Shown here piece by piece: positions 50,452 through 59,860 of a stretch of DNA of 64,000 nucleotides. Source of the DNA: Variovorax paradoxus (GTDB taxonomy: Bacteria; Pseudomonadota; Gammaproteobacteria; Burkholderiales; Burkholderiaceae_C); contig NZ_JAUSRN010000013.1 of assembly GCF_030811855.1 (NCBI RefSeq), positions 62,001-126,000 on the forward strand, written 5' to 3'. Both the position numbers and the translations under genes were made by a program. Positions within the stretch are counted from its first letter, which is position 1, and every line of letters starts with the position of its first letter. A model generated the notes under the pieces. It was not told where the DNA came from. It did no database searches and saw nothing but the letters and a program-made list of their open reading frames with translations.

Positions 50452-51558
50452 TTAGTGGCTGTGCTTCTTCTTGCGCGGGAAGGTCCACCAGGGCAGCAGC
50501 GCGCGCAGCGACTGCACTTCGCCGCTGGCCGCGGTGTCGTAGCCGGGGAGCGTGCCCAGCAGGTGCTGCCAGGTCTCGCTGCGCAGCACGGCCAACAGCG
50601 CCTGCATGGCGGGCTGGTCGAGCGCCGACCTGAGGCAGGCGAGGTGGTAGCGCTCGTGCACCAGGGGCACGAAGCTCGAGCCCTCGGCGTGCGCCGCCGA
50701 TTCGAGCCCGAGCCCGGCATCGGCCTGGCCCGACGCGACCGCATGCGCCACGGCCGCGTGCGAGGTCTCGCAGCGTTCGTAGCCTGCGAGGGCCGAGGCA
50801 TCGAGCCCGGCCTGCGCCAGCAGTTCATCGAGCAGCACGCGCGTGCCGGTGCCGATTGCCCGGTTGACGTAGCGCGCCCGCAGCCGTGCCACGTCGGCCA
50901 GCGAGCGCAAGCGCAGCGGGTTGCCCGCTGCCACGATGAGGCCCTGCGTGCGCCGCGCAAAGCCGATGAGCTTGTGCTGCCCCGGCTTGAGCAGCGGCTG
51001 GTACGTGCGCTGGGCCAGCGAGCCGCGCGGCGGATGCTCCAGCGTGTGAAAGCCCGCCATCACGCAGCGGCCCTGATTGAGCGCGCGGATCGCATCGACG
51101 CTGCCGGTGAAATGAATGTCCAGGTGCAGCTGCGCGGTGCCGGCCGCATGCGTGCGCAGCAGCGCCAGCGCATCGTCGTGGCTCGCCTGCAGGCTCAGCA
51201 CGTGGGTGCGGTCGTCGAAGGCGAGGGCGAAGGCGCGTTCCAGTTCGGCGTGCAGCGCCTCGATCTGCGGCGCCAGCCGGGCCTGGGCCTGGCGCTCGGC
51301 CCACAGCAGCTTGTCGCCGAATTCGGATAGCTGCGCGCGCTGGCCCTGCTCGCCCTGGACCAGGGAACGGCCGAGCGTCTGTTCCCAGTGCTTGAGCTCG
51401 CCCCACACATGGCGGTAGGAAAGGCCGAGCCCGCGCGCGGCGGCCGAGATGGAGCCGTGCTCGCGCACCGCCTGCAGCATCTGCATCAGGGGATTGCGGA
51501 TCTGCCGCGAACCGCTGCGGCGGGGACGGATCGCGTAGGAAAGGTCGATCTGATGCAC
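50452..51558 (-). CDS. ModE-like HTH regulator with periplasmic-binding-protein-type domain
   Basis: 368 residues from a GTG start. An N-terminal winged HTH of the ModE/LysR kind (EHGSISAAARGLGLSYRHVWGELKHWEQTLG, about residues 30-65) is followed by a PBP-like domain (about 120-345) with the pocket-type stretch VNRAIGTGTRVLLDELLAQAGL, and a basic C-terminus ending KKKHSH. Such one-component regulators often control molybdate or tungstate genes, sensing a ligand through the binding-protein domain. A tungstate-type ABC system is 11 kb away at the window end. It precedes the MFS gene by 35 bp, so that gene may be a target. Confidence 0.78.
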   Translation of the reverse strand: MHQIDLSYAIRPRRSGSRQIRNPLMQMLQAVREHGSISAAARGLGLSYRHVWGELKHWEQTLGRSLVQGEQGQRAQLSEFGDKLLWAERQAQARLAPQIEALHAELERAFALAFDDRTHVLSLQASHDDALALLRTHAAGTAQLHLDIHFTGSVDAIRALNQGRCVMAGFHTLEHPPRGSLAQRTYQPLLKPGQHKLIGFARRTQGLIVAAGNPLRLRSLADVARLRARYVNRAIGTGTRVLLDELLAQAGLDASALAGYERCETSHAAVAHAVASGQADAGLGLESAAHAEGSSFVPLVHERYHLACLRSALDQPAMQALLAVLRSETWQHLLGTLPGYDTAASGEVQSLRALLPWWTFPRKKKHSH

Positions 51559-51629
51559 GGGGGCTGGCGGGCGGGAATGGAGGCCGGCTCATTATGCAGA
51601 GCCGCCCATTGCCCGCCTGCTGCCGTGCG

Positions 51630-52985
51630 TCAGGCCGTTTCCGCGAGCGCGTCGCTCAAGGCGTTGACCAGGCGGTCGATCTCGGCCTTCTCGGAAATGA
51701 AGGGCGGTGCAATCTGGATGGTGTCGCCGCCGTAGCGCACGTAGAAGCCCTTCTTCCAGCAGTTCATCGCGATCTCGTAGGGTCGGCGCGCGGGTTCGCC
51801 CGGGAGCGCCGCAATGGTCAGCCCCGCCGCCAGGCCGTAGTTGCGGATGTCCGTCACGTGCTTGCTGCCCTTGAGGCTGTGCACCGCATTCTCGAAATGC
51901 GGAGCGAGCGTTTTCACGCGGCCGATCATGTCTTCCTTCTGGAGTACGTCGAGCGCGGCGATGCCTGCAGCGCACGCCACCGGGTGCGCGCCGTAGGTGT
52001 AGCCGTGCGGAAATTCGAGCATGTAGTCGGGACCGCCGGCCGCCATGAAGGTGTCGTAGATCTCCTTGCTGGCAATCACCGCGCCCAGCGGCTGCGCGCC
52101 GTTGGTCACCTGCTTGGCGATGTTCATGATGTCGGGCGTGACGCCGAAGGCTTCGGCACCCGTGAGCGCACCGCAGCGGCCGAAACCGGTGATGACTTCG
52201 TCGAAGATCAGGAGGATGTTGTTTGCGGTGCAGATATCGCGCAGCCGCTTCAGGTAGCCCTTGGGCGGAATCACCACGCCGGCAGAACCCGCGAACGGCT
52301 CCACGATCACGGCCGCGATGTTCGATGCATCGTGCAGCGCGATCAGGTCGAGCAGGCGGTCGGCCAGCTCGGCGCCGTTCTCGGACATGCCGCGCGTAAA
52401 GGCGTTGGCTGCAATTTGCGTGTGCGGCAGGTGGTCTGCTTCCACGCCCTGGCCGAAGAGCTTGCGATTCGCCGCGATGCCGCCCACCGAAATACCGCCG
52501 AAGTTGACGCCGTGATAGCCCTTCTCGCGGCCGATGAGGCGCGTCTTGCTGGCGAGGCCCTTGGTGCGCCAGTAGGCGCGCGCCATCTTGAGCGAGGTGT
52601 CGGCGGCTTCCGAGCCCGAGCCGGTGAAGAACACGTAGTCCAGGCCCGCGGGCGTCAGGTCCTTGATCTTGTTGGCCAGCTCGAACGAGAGCGGGTGGCC
52701 GAACTGGAAGGCGGGTGAGTAGTCGAGCTTGGCGATCTGGCGGCTCACCGCCTCGGTGATTTCGGGGCGGCCGTGGCCGAGGCCCGAGCACCAGAGGCCC
52801 GACAGGCCGTCGAAGATCTTGCGGCCGTCGCCATCGGTGAAGTAGGCGCCCTTGGCCTCCACGATCATGCGCGGATCGGCCTTGAAGTTGCGGTTGCCGG
52901 TGTAGGGCATCCAGTGCGCGTCGAGCCAGGCGGCGTCGGTGCGCAGGGCGGGCGTCGGTTCGATGGCGGGTGTGGCAAGGGTCAT
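51630..52985 (-). CDS. Omega-amino-acid:pyruvate aminotransferase (class III)
   Basis: 451 residues of the PLP class III aminotransferases. The cofactor-contact stretches are FTGSGSEAADTSLKMARAYW and LIFDEVITGFGRCG, and the Schiff-base Lys is in MNIAKQVTNGAQPLG. The N-terminal MPYTGNRNFKADPRM matches beta-alanine/omega-amino acid:pyruvate aminotransferases, which move amino groups from beta-alanine or other omega-amines to pyruvate. It is divergent from a LysR regulator (107-bp gap), probably its controller. Confidence 0.88.
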   Translation of the reverse strand: MTLATPAIEPTPALRTDAAWLDAHWMPYTGNRNFKADPRMIVEAKGAYFTDGDGRKIFDGLSGLWCSGLGHGRPEITEAVSRQIAKLDYSPAFQFGHPLSFELANKIKDLTPAGLDYVFFTGSGSEAADTSLKMARAYWRTKGLASKTRLIGREKGYHGVNFGGISVGGIAANRKLFGQGVEADHLPHTQIAANAFTRGMSENGAELADRLLDLIALHDASNIAAVIVEPFAGSAGVVIPPKGYLKRLRDICTANNILLIFDEVITGFGRCGALTGAEAFGVTPDIMNIAKQVTNGAQPLGAVIASKEIYDTFMAAGGPDYMLEFPHGYTYGAHPVACAAGIAALDVLQKEDMIGRVKTLAPHFENAVHSLKGSKHVTDIRNYGLAAGLTIAALPGEPARRPYEIAMNCWKKGFYVRYGGDTIQIAPPFISEKAEIDRLVNALSDALAETA

Positions 52986-53092
52986 GGCGCTTCCCGCGGG
53001 GCGGGCTCCAAAGAGGGTGATGAGGTGTGCCGATTGTTGGCAAGGCCTTCAGTGTGGAGAATGGCGCAATATCAATGTTCACTTGACGTTTT

Positions 53093-54061
53093 ATGCAAGT
53101 AAAGGCCAAGACCCGAAGCAATGCCCAGAACGGTGCCCCGGGTACACGGAACCGCGCCGTATTGGGGCAGCTCAGCGACATGGACCTCCGCCTGCTCAAG
53201 GTGTTCAAGAGCGTGGTCGACTGCGGCGGCATGGCAGCTGCGGAACTGGAGCTGAACATCGGCACCTCCACCGTGAGCCGGCACGTGAAAGACCTGGAAA
53301 CGCGGCTCGGGCTGGTGCTGTGCCGACGCGGGCGAGCCGGCTTTGCGCTCACGGCCGAGGGGCAGCGCGTCTATGACGAGACGCTGCGTCTGCTGGCCTC
53401 GGTCGATGCCTTTCGCGGCAGCATCGACGACATCCACAACCGCATGGGCGGACAGCTGGAGGTGGCGCTGTTCGACAAGACGGCCACCAACCCGAAGGCG
53501 CGCATTGGCGAGGCGATTGCGCGCTTCACGGAGATTGCGCCCGAGGTGAACCTGGCGGTGCACGTGGGCTCGATCAACTCGATAGAACAGGGCGTGCTGG
53601 AGGGCAACTTCCAGATCGGCATTATTCCGGCGCACCGCGCGTCGAAGAGCCTGGTGTATGCGGACCTTTTCGACGAGACGATGCTGCTGTATTGCGGTGC
53701 CGGGCACCCGCTCTTCGGCAGCAACAACGCAAAGCTCACATGGGCGAAGCTGCGTGAGCATCACTTCGCGGGCCTGGGCTACCACTCGCCCAACATGGAA
53801 CTGAGCCACCGGGCCAAGCTCTCGCGCAAGGCCACGGGGTTCGACCAGGAGGCGATTGCCACGCTGATTCTGTCGGGGCGCTTTCTCGGTTTCTTGCCCG
53901 ACCACTACGCGCAGGTGTTCGAGGAGCGTGGGCTGATGAAGGCGGTGTTGCCGGCGCGATTCAACTATGTGTGCCGGTTCGTGAGCTTGCTGCGGCGTTC
54001 GCCTAAGCCATCACGCGCGGTGCTGGCGTTTCAGGAGTGCCTGGAGAAAGCGCATGCCTGA
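53093..54061 (+). CDS. LysR-family transcriptional regulator
   Basis: 322 residues. The HTH lies in MDLRLLKVFKSVVDCGGMAAAELELNIGTSTVSRHVK (split here in description: recognition helix around GTSTVSRHVKDLE), and a LysR effector domain follows. The typical LysR start is the internal ATG at 53180 (MDLRLLKVFKS); the ATG at 53093 adds 29 polar residues. Divergent orientation to the aminotransferase suggests control of that gene in response to an omega-amino acid. Confidence 0.85.
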   Translation: MQVKAKTRSNAQNGAPGTRNRAVLGQLSDMDLRLLKVFKSVVDCGGMAAAELELNIGTSTVSRHVKDLETRLGLVLCRRGRAGFALTAEGQRVYDETLRLLASVDAFRGSIDDIHNRMGGQLEVALFDKTATNPKARIGEAIARFTEIAPEVNLAVHVGSINSIEQGVLEGNFQIGIIPAHRASKSLVYADLFDETMLLYCGAGHPLFGSNNAKLTWAKLREHHFAGLGYHSPNMELSHRAKLSRKATGFDQEAIATLILSGRFLGFLPDHYAQVFEERGLMKAVLPARFNYVCRFVSLLRRSPKPSRAVLAFQECLEKAHA

Positions 54062-54095
54062 ATTTGGGGTGCGATCCCGCCGATGGGGTACCTTG

Positions 54096-54297
54096 CTCCG
54101 CGAATGTCCCCCGCCTTCGGCTCCTCCTTTAATTCGCTGCGCAAGGCACCTCATCAGCGTGCTCGTTGTTCGGGGCAGTCGTTGATCGCCGCAGACCGGC
54201 AGCGTGCCCTGGTGCGCAGGGCATCGGGTGCTCCGCGCAGCGAAATAAAGGAGGAGCCCGAAGGGCGGGGGACATTCGCGGAGGGGAGCACCCGATG
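54096..54297. repeat. Composite inverted-repeat element
   Basis: A segment of about 47 bp at 54096-54142 recurs, inverted and nearly identical, at 54235-54283; both carry GAATGTCCCCCGCC, a GGCTCCTCCTTT-type segment and TTCGCTGCGC in the same order. The right copy is itself bracketed by a perfect 13-bp inverted repeat CATCGGGTGCTCC / GGAGCACCCGATG (54222-54234, 54285-54297). No gene is visible in the 256-bp gap. It looks like paired copies of a short dispersed intergenic element. Confidence 0.8.
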
Positions 54298-54317
54298 TCC
54301 TGTGCACGCGCCCTGAA

Positions 54318-55103
54318 TCAACGCTGCCCGCTAGGCAGCAACAGATGCTTGGCCCCGATGTGCGCCTCCATCTCATGCATGTGCGCCTCGGCATCGACCA
54401 TGTGCTCGGCCATCAACCGACGGACTTCCTCCGCATCTTCCCTTCGGTAGGCCGACAGCAACTGCGTGTGATAGTCGACATTGGCCTCGCCAAAGTGGTG
54501 ATGGTCCAGCGCCTTCTTGTAGACCACCAGGTCGCGCAGCAAGTCATTCAAGAAGCGGCACATGAAGGAGAGCACCGGATTGGGGCAGGCCTCCGCCAGC
54601 ATCGTGTGAAACGCGAGCTCGGCCTCGCGCTGCGTGCGCAGCTCGTCCTCGTTGGTTGGCTCGAGAGTGCAAAGGCGCACGTTGGCTTCCAGGCGCTCGA
54701 AATGTTCGGGCGTCAACTTGCCGACCACGCTCACCGCCAGTTCGGGCTCCAGCACCTTGCGCAGCTGGTAGATGTGGTGCCCGTCCAGGTGATGAAAGTG
54801 CAGAAAGTTGCGCAGCGGCTCCGACGCATGGTCGACCGACACCTGCTGTAGATAGGCGCCGCCGCCGGGGCCGGTGCGGATGGAGATCAGTCCGCGCACC
54901 TCGAGCGCCTTCAGTGCCTCGCGCACCGTGCTCTTTGAATACCCGAACAGCTCGATCAATTCCTTCTCGTTCGGCAGCCGGTCGCCCGGCTGCTTGCGCT
55001 CGGCAACGATCCAGCGCTTGACGTCCTCGACGATGACATCGGAGAGCTTTTGCCGCCTGGGGCGGTTTTGCCCAAAGGTCATGGCGTCCTGCGGCGATTT
55101 CAT
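54318..55103 (-). CDS. GntR/FadR-family transcriptional regulator
   Basis: 261 residues from the ATG at 55103 (MKSPQDAMTFGQ); an ATG at 55082 with a CAGGAC site is a good alternative. The N-terminal winged HTH has GDRLPNEKELIELFGYSKSTVREALKALEVRG in its family form (recognition helix SKSTVREALKAL). The C-terminal FCD domain has the metal-binding His/Asp pattern in AFHTMLAEACPN, DYHTQLLSAY and MAEHMVDAEAHMHEM. It is divergent from the ABC/amidohydrolase operon and probably represses it until a carboxylate-type inducer binds. Confidence 0.86.
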   Translation of the reverse strand: MKSPQDAMTFGQNRPRRQKLSDVIVEDVKRWIVAERKQPGDRLPNEKELIELFGYSKSTVREALKALEVRGLISIRTGPGGGAYLQQVSVDHASEPLRNFLHFHHLDGHHIYQLRKVLEPELAVSVVGKLTPEHFERLEANVRLCTLEPTNEDELRTQREAELAFHTMLAEACPNPVLSFMCRFLNDLLRDLVVYKKALDHHHFGEANVDYHTQLLSAYRREDAEEVRRLMAEHMVDAEAHMHEMEAHIGAKHLLLPSGQR

Positions 55104-55290
55104 GCGTGAACAGTCATTTCGAGAGTGATGGGGGCACTTGGAGCAGGTATCGGGCCCGGCCTTCCCGGATTTTGGCACGGCCATTGCTAGCGGGTTTTTA
55201 CCAGCATATTAATCCTATTTATCCGCTTAAATTCGCTGCCGACCTCAGGCCGCACTTTCCCTTACCTCCCAACCACGTCCGGAGAATTTC
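55104..55290. promoter_or_regulatory. Divergent promoter region of GntR gene and ABC operon
   Basis: No gene is visible. Positions 55190-55235 are AT-rich (GGGTTTTTACC, ATTAATCCTATTTATCC) within GC-rich surroundings and likely hold the promoters and the GntR operator. I found no clear FadR-type TGGT-N-ACCA dyad. Confidence 0.45.
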
Positions 55291-56496
55291 ATGCAACGCA
55301 GACACCTTCTTCAGCTTGCCGCCTTGTCGGCCGCTCCCGCTTCGCTCCTGGGTGGCCGCGCCTCCTTCGCCCAATCGGCCGACGCGATCCGCTTCGGCTG
55401 CCCGGTTCCGATGTCGGGTGCCTTCGCGGCGAACGGCAAGTTTGCCGACCTGGGCATGAAGCTGGCTATCGAGCAATACGGCAGCGTGCTCAAGCGCCCG
55501 CTGGCTTACACGGTGCTGGACACCGAAGGCAAGCCGGCCACCGCCGTGCGCAAGGTGCAGGAAGCCTCGCAGCAGCAGGGCGCCAAGTTCTTCGCGGGCG
55601 GCATCCTGTCGTCGGAAGCGCTGGCCATGGGCAAGGAGGCCGAGAAGGCCGGCGGCATCTTCATCACCACCGCGGGTGCGGACGAGATCACGGGCAAGGA
55701 CTGCAACCCCGCCACCTTCCGCTGGTCGGTGCCCACCTTCGGCGCCGTCGAGCAGACGGTGCGTCCGCTGATCGCCTCGATGCCGAAGGCCAAGCGCTGG
55801 TACACGATCACGCCGCAGTACGTTTTCGGCGAAGGCCTGCTGGGCGCGGCCAAGAACATCTTCCAGGAGAAGGGCATCGAGCACGTGGGCAACAGCTACC
55901 ACTCTCTCAACGAGAAAGAGTTCAGCGGCTACCTCACCAACGCCATGGCCGCCAAGCCCGACGTGCTGCTGCTGCTTAACTTCGGCGCGCAGTCGTCGGC
56001 CGCGCTGCGCCAGGCGGTGAGCTTCGGCATGCACAAGAACATGACGATCCTCATTGCGTGGGCCTCGGGGCTGGAGCAGTTCGACGAACTGGGCGCCGAC
56101 CTGTGCGACGGCGTCTACTTCGGTGCGCAGTACTGGCACACGGCCGACACCACGCTCAACAAGGACCTGGTGAAGCTCACGGCCGACAAGCTGAAGATCG
56201 TGCCCAACTACAGCCTCGCAGGCTCGTATGTCTGCACCAAGATCCTCATCGACGGTATCGTGAAGGCGGGCACCGTCGACCAGAAGGCCGTGATCGCGGC
56301 GCTCGAAGGCATGAAGTACGACGGCCTCACGGGCACCGAGGAAATCCGCAAGGCAGACCACCAGGTCATCAAGGACTACTACCTGCTCAAGGGCAAGGCC
56401 AAGTCGAAGATGAAGAACCCGGCCGACTTCGTCGAGGTGGTGAGTTCGGGCAAGTCCTTCCTCCCCCTCGACAAGACCGGCTGCAAACTGGCCTGA
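55291..56496 (+). CDS. Branched-chain-type ABC substrate-binding protein
   Basis: 401 residues. A leader MQRRHLLQLAALSAAPASLL with RR suggests Tat or Sec export, followed by a type I periplasmic-binding fold (FGCPVPMSGAFAANGKFADLG, ITTAGADEITGKDCNPATFR, YVFGEGLLGAAKNIF). This LivJ/AmiC-like group binds amino acids, amides, urea or aromatic acids. GGAG precedes the ATG. It is the first gene of an eight-gene cluster down to the M81 peptidase, whose hydrolases suggest an amide-, ureido- or peptide-like ligand. Confidence 0.88.
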   Translation: MQRRHLLQLAALSAAPASLLGGRASFAQSADAIRFGCPVPMSGAFAANGKFADLGMKLAIEQYGSVLKRPLAYTVLDTEGKPATAVRKVQEASQQQGAKFFAGGILSSEALAMGKEAEKAGGIFITTAGADEITGKDCNPATFRWSVPTFGAVEQTVRPLIASMPKAKRWYTITPQYVFGEGLLGAAKNIFQEKGIEHVGNSYHSLNEKEFSGYLTNAMAAKPDVLLLLNFGAQSSAALRQAVSFGMHKNMTILIAWASGLEQFDELGADLCDGVYFGAQYWHTADTTLNKDLVKLTADKLKIVPNYSLAGSYVCTKILIDGIVKAGTVDQKAVIAALEGMKYDGLTGTEEIRKADHQVIKDYYLLKGKAKSKMKNPADFVEVVSSGKSFLPLDKTGCKLA

Positions 56497-56521
56497 GGCC
56501 GCCAAGGATACCGGCGCGCCC

Positions 56522-57382
56522 ATGACCGTCTACCTGCTCCAGACCATCAACGGAATCGGCATCGGCATGCTGTATTTCCTGCTGGCCGTTGGCTTGTCCA
56601 TCGTGTTCGGCCTGCTGCGCTTCGTGAATTTTGCGCACGGGGCTTTCTATCTGCTGGGTGCCTACCTGTGCTTTCAGGCCATGCAGTGGGGGCTCGACTT
56701 CTGGGCCGCACTGGTGCTGGTGCCGCTTCTCGTGGGCGGGCTTGGCTGGCTCGCGGAGAAGCTGCTGCTGCGCCGCGTGTATGCCAAGGCGCACGAGTTC
56801 CACATTCTCGTGACCGTGGGGCTCGCGCTGGCGGTGCAGGAGATCGTCATCGTGTTCTGGGGGCCTCTGGGCAACAGCGTGGCGACGCCCGACCTGCTGC
56901 AGGGCGTGGTGATGTGGGGCAGCTTCATCTATCCCAAGTACCGGTTGTTCGTGATCGGCTTCACCGCCGTGCTGGCGGTGCTGCTGTGGTGGGTGCTCGA
57001 AGGCACGCGCCTGGGCAGCGCGGTGCGCGCGGGCAGCGAATCGACCGAGATGGTCTCGCTGCTCGGCATCAACGTGTTCCGCGTGTTCAGCCTGGTGTTC
57101 GCACTGGGTGCGGCCACGGCGGCGCTGGCCGGTGTGCTGGCGGCGCCGATCCGCGGGGCCGAGCCTTTCATGGGCGTCGAGGCACTCGGCGTCGCCTTCG
57201 TGGTGGTGGTGATCGGCGGGCTCGGCAGCTTCGGCGGCGCGCTGGTCGGCGGCTTGCTGATCGGCATTGTGCAAAGCCTCATGAGCACCATCTGGCCGCC
57301 GGGGGCGAGCCTGATGATCTATATCGCGATGGCGGCCGTGCTGCTGCTGCGCCCGCATGGCCTGCTTGGCCGGAGCACATGA
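56522..57382 (+). CDS. Branched-chain-type ABC permease LivH
   Basis: 286 residues with about eight helices and the LivH signature (LLAVGLSIVFGLLRFVNFAHGAFYLLGAY, read as two stretches GLSIVFGLLRFVNFAHG and AFYLLGAY). The conserved cytoplasmic loop RAGSESTEMVSLLGINV contacts the ATPases, and VVVIGGLGSFGGALVGGLL is also typical. Its stop overlaps the next permease start (ATGA). It forms the membrane channel with LivM. Confidence 0.92.
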   Translation: MTVYLLQTINGIGIGMLYFLLAVGLSIVFGLLRFVNFAHGAFYLLGAYLCFQAMQWGLDFWAALVLVPLLVGGLGWLAEKLLLRRVYAKAHEFHILVTVGLALAVQEIVIVFWGPLGNSVATPDLLQGVVMWGSFIYPKYRLFVIGFTAVLAVLLWWVLEGTRLGSAVRAGSESTEMVSLLGINVFRVFSLVFALGAATAALAGVLAAPIRGAEPFMGVEALGVAFVVVVIGGLGSFGGALVGGLLIGIVQSLMSTIWPPGASLMIYIAMAAVLLLRPHGLLGRST

Positions 57383-58353
57383 AACACCCCATGCCAAGAA
57401 AAATCACTTTCCTCCTGGCGCTGATCGTCGCGCTGGGCCTGCCGCTGGTGCTGCGCTCGGGTTCGCTCGCGAGCGAGGTGCTGATCTATGCACTTGCCGC
57501 GCTGGGCTGCAACCTGCTGCAGGGCTACACGGGGCTTCTGTCGTTCGGGCAGGGCATCTTCTTCGGGCTCGGCAGCTACACCATCGCGATCCTGCTCACG
57601 CGGTTGCAGCTGCCGATGCCGCTCGCGCTGCTTGCTGCCGTTGCCATGGGCGCACTGGGTGCAGCGGTGGTGGGGTGGGTCGCCATCCGTCAGCGCGGCA
57701 CCTACTTCGTGATGCTCACGCTGGCCTTTGCGCAGATGTTCTATTTCGTGGCGTACACCGCTTCAGGGCTCACGGGTGGAGACAACGGGCTGCTCGACGT
57801 GCCGCGCCCCGCCTTCATGGACACGCCCTGGAAGTACTACGCCTTCGTGGCCGTGATGTTCCTCATCGCCTTCGGCCTGCTGCTGCGCGTGACCGATTCG
57901 GTGTTCGGCCGCACCCTGCTCGCCATTCGCGACAACGAGGACCGTGCCGCCGCGGTGGGCTACAACCTCAAGCGCTTCAAGCTGCTGGCCTTCGTGATCT
58001 CCGGCGCCGTGACCGGCCTTGCAGGCGGCCTCCACGCAATGATGACCGGCATCGCACCGCTATCGAACGCTGAGTACCACACGAGCGAGATGATCCTGGT
58101 CATTACCGTGATCGGCGGCACCGGCAATCTGTTCGCCTCGGTGCTGGGCTCGGCCTTCTACGTGTTGCTGGCCGACTGGCTGTCCACGTTGTGGCCGCGA
58201 TGGCTGCTGCTGCTGGGGCTGCTGCTGATCGGCGTGAGCATCGGCATGCAGCGCGGCCTCTGGGGCCTGGGCGAAAGGGCATGGCGCCGCGTGTTCCGCA
58301 AGGCGCCGCCTTCGGCGCCGGCCGTGCCTCATGTGCAGGGAGAAAAGGCATGA
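57379..58353 (+). CDS. Branched-chain-type ABC permease LivM
   Basis: 324 residues beginning at 57379 inside the livH stop (ATGA). Motifs GYTGLLSFGQGIFFGLGSYT, AIRDNEDRAAAVGYNLKRFK and VITVIGGTGNLFASVLGS are characteristic of LivM. It completes the permease pair. Its own stop overlaps the ATPase start by ATGA, continuing a chain of translational coupling. Confidence 0.92.
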   Translation: MKHPMPRKITFLLALIVALGLPLVLRSGSLASEVLIYALAALGCNLLQGYTGLLSFGQGIFFGLGSYTIAILLTRLQLPMPLALLAAVAMGALGAAVVGWVAIRQRGTYFVMLTLAFAQMFYFVAYTASGLTGGDNGLLDVPRPAFMDTPWKYYAFVAVMFLIAFGLLLRVTDSVFGRTLLAIRDNEDRAAAVGYNLKRFKLLAFVISGAVTGLAGGLHAMMTGIAPLSNAEYHTSEMILVITVIGGTGNLFASVLGSAFYVLLADWLSTLWPRWLLLLGLLLIGVSIGMQRGLWGLGERAWRRVFRKAPPSAPAVPHVQGEKA

Positions 58354-59116
58354 CGCAACCGGTACTCATCGAAGCCATTGGCGTCACCAAGCATTACGGC
58401 AAGTTCGCCGCGCTCGGCGGGGTCGACCTGAAGATCAAGCGCAACACCGTGCACTCCGTGATCGGGCCGAACGGCGCCGGCAAGACCACGCTGTTCCACA
58501 TGCTCACGGGCACCGGCACCACGACGGGTGGCCGCATCTTGTTCGACGGCCACGACGTGACGCACGAGCCCGACCACAAGCGCGTTCAGCGCGGCATGGC
58601 GCGTTCGTTTCAGGTGACCAGCCTGTTCGCGAGCCTTTCGGTGCGCGAGAACCTGCGCGTGGCGGCGCAAGGCGTTGCGCCGCGCCAAGCCATGAACTGC
58701 TGGCGCGCGCCGGTCGGCGAACGTGCCTGCGCCGAAACGGTGGCCGAGGTGCTGGAGCGAGTGGGCCTCCAGCGGCTGGCCGACGTGCCCGCCAGCGAGC
58801 TCTCGCATGGCCAGCAACGCCGTCTCGAAGTGGGCATGGCGCTGGCCGCGAAGCCCAAGGCCATCTTCCTGGACGAGCCGACCTCGGGCATGGGCATCGA
58901 CGACCTGGACGACATGAAGCGGCTGATTCGCGGCCTGCGCGATGCGCATACCGTGGTGCTGATCGAGCACAACATGAATATCGTGATGGACATTTCCGAC
59001 ACCGTGACAGTGATGCAGCTGGGGCGCGTGCTGGCCGAAGGGCTGCCGGGCGACATTCGCTCCGATGCGCGTGTGCGCACGGCTTACCTGGGCAACATGA
59101 TCACCGGGGGCAAGGC

Positions 59117-59120
<4 letters not shown>
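58350..59120 (+). CDS. Branched-chain-type ABC ATPase LivG
   Basis: 256 residues. Walker A GPNGAGKTTLFHML, Q-loop ARSFQVTSLFASLSV, signature LSHGQQRRLEVGMAL, Walker B AIFLDEPTSGMG and H-loop VVLIEHNMNIVMD are all present. It starts at the ATGA overlap with livM and ends at a further ATGA overlap with livF. Confidence 0.93.
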
Positions 59121-59827
<707 letters not shown>

Positions 59828-59860
59828 TGCCTGCGCACCCCTTCTTCTTTTTGCAAAGCC

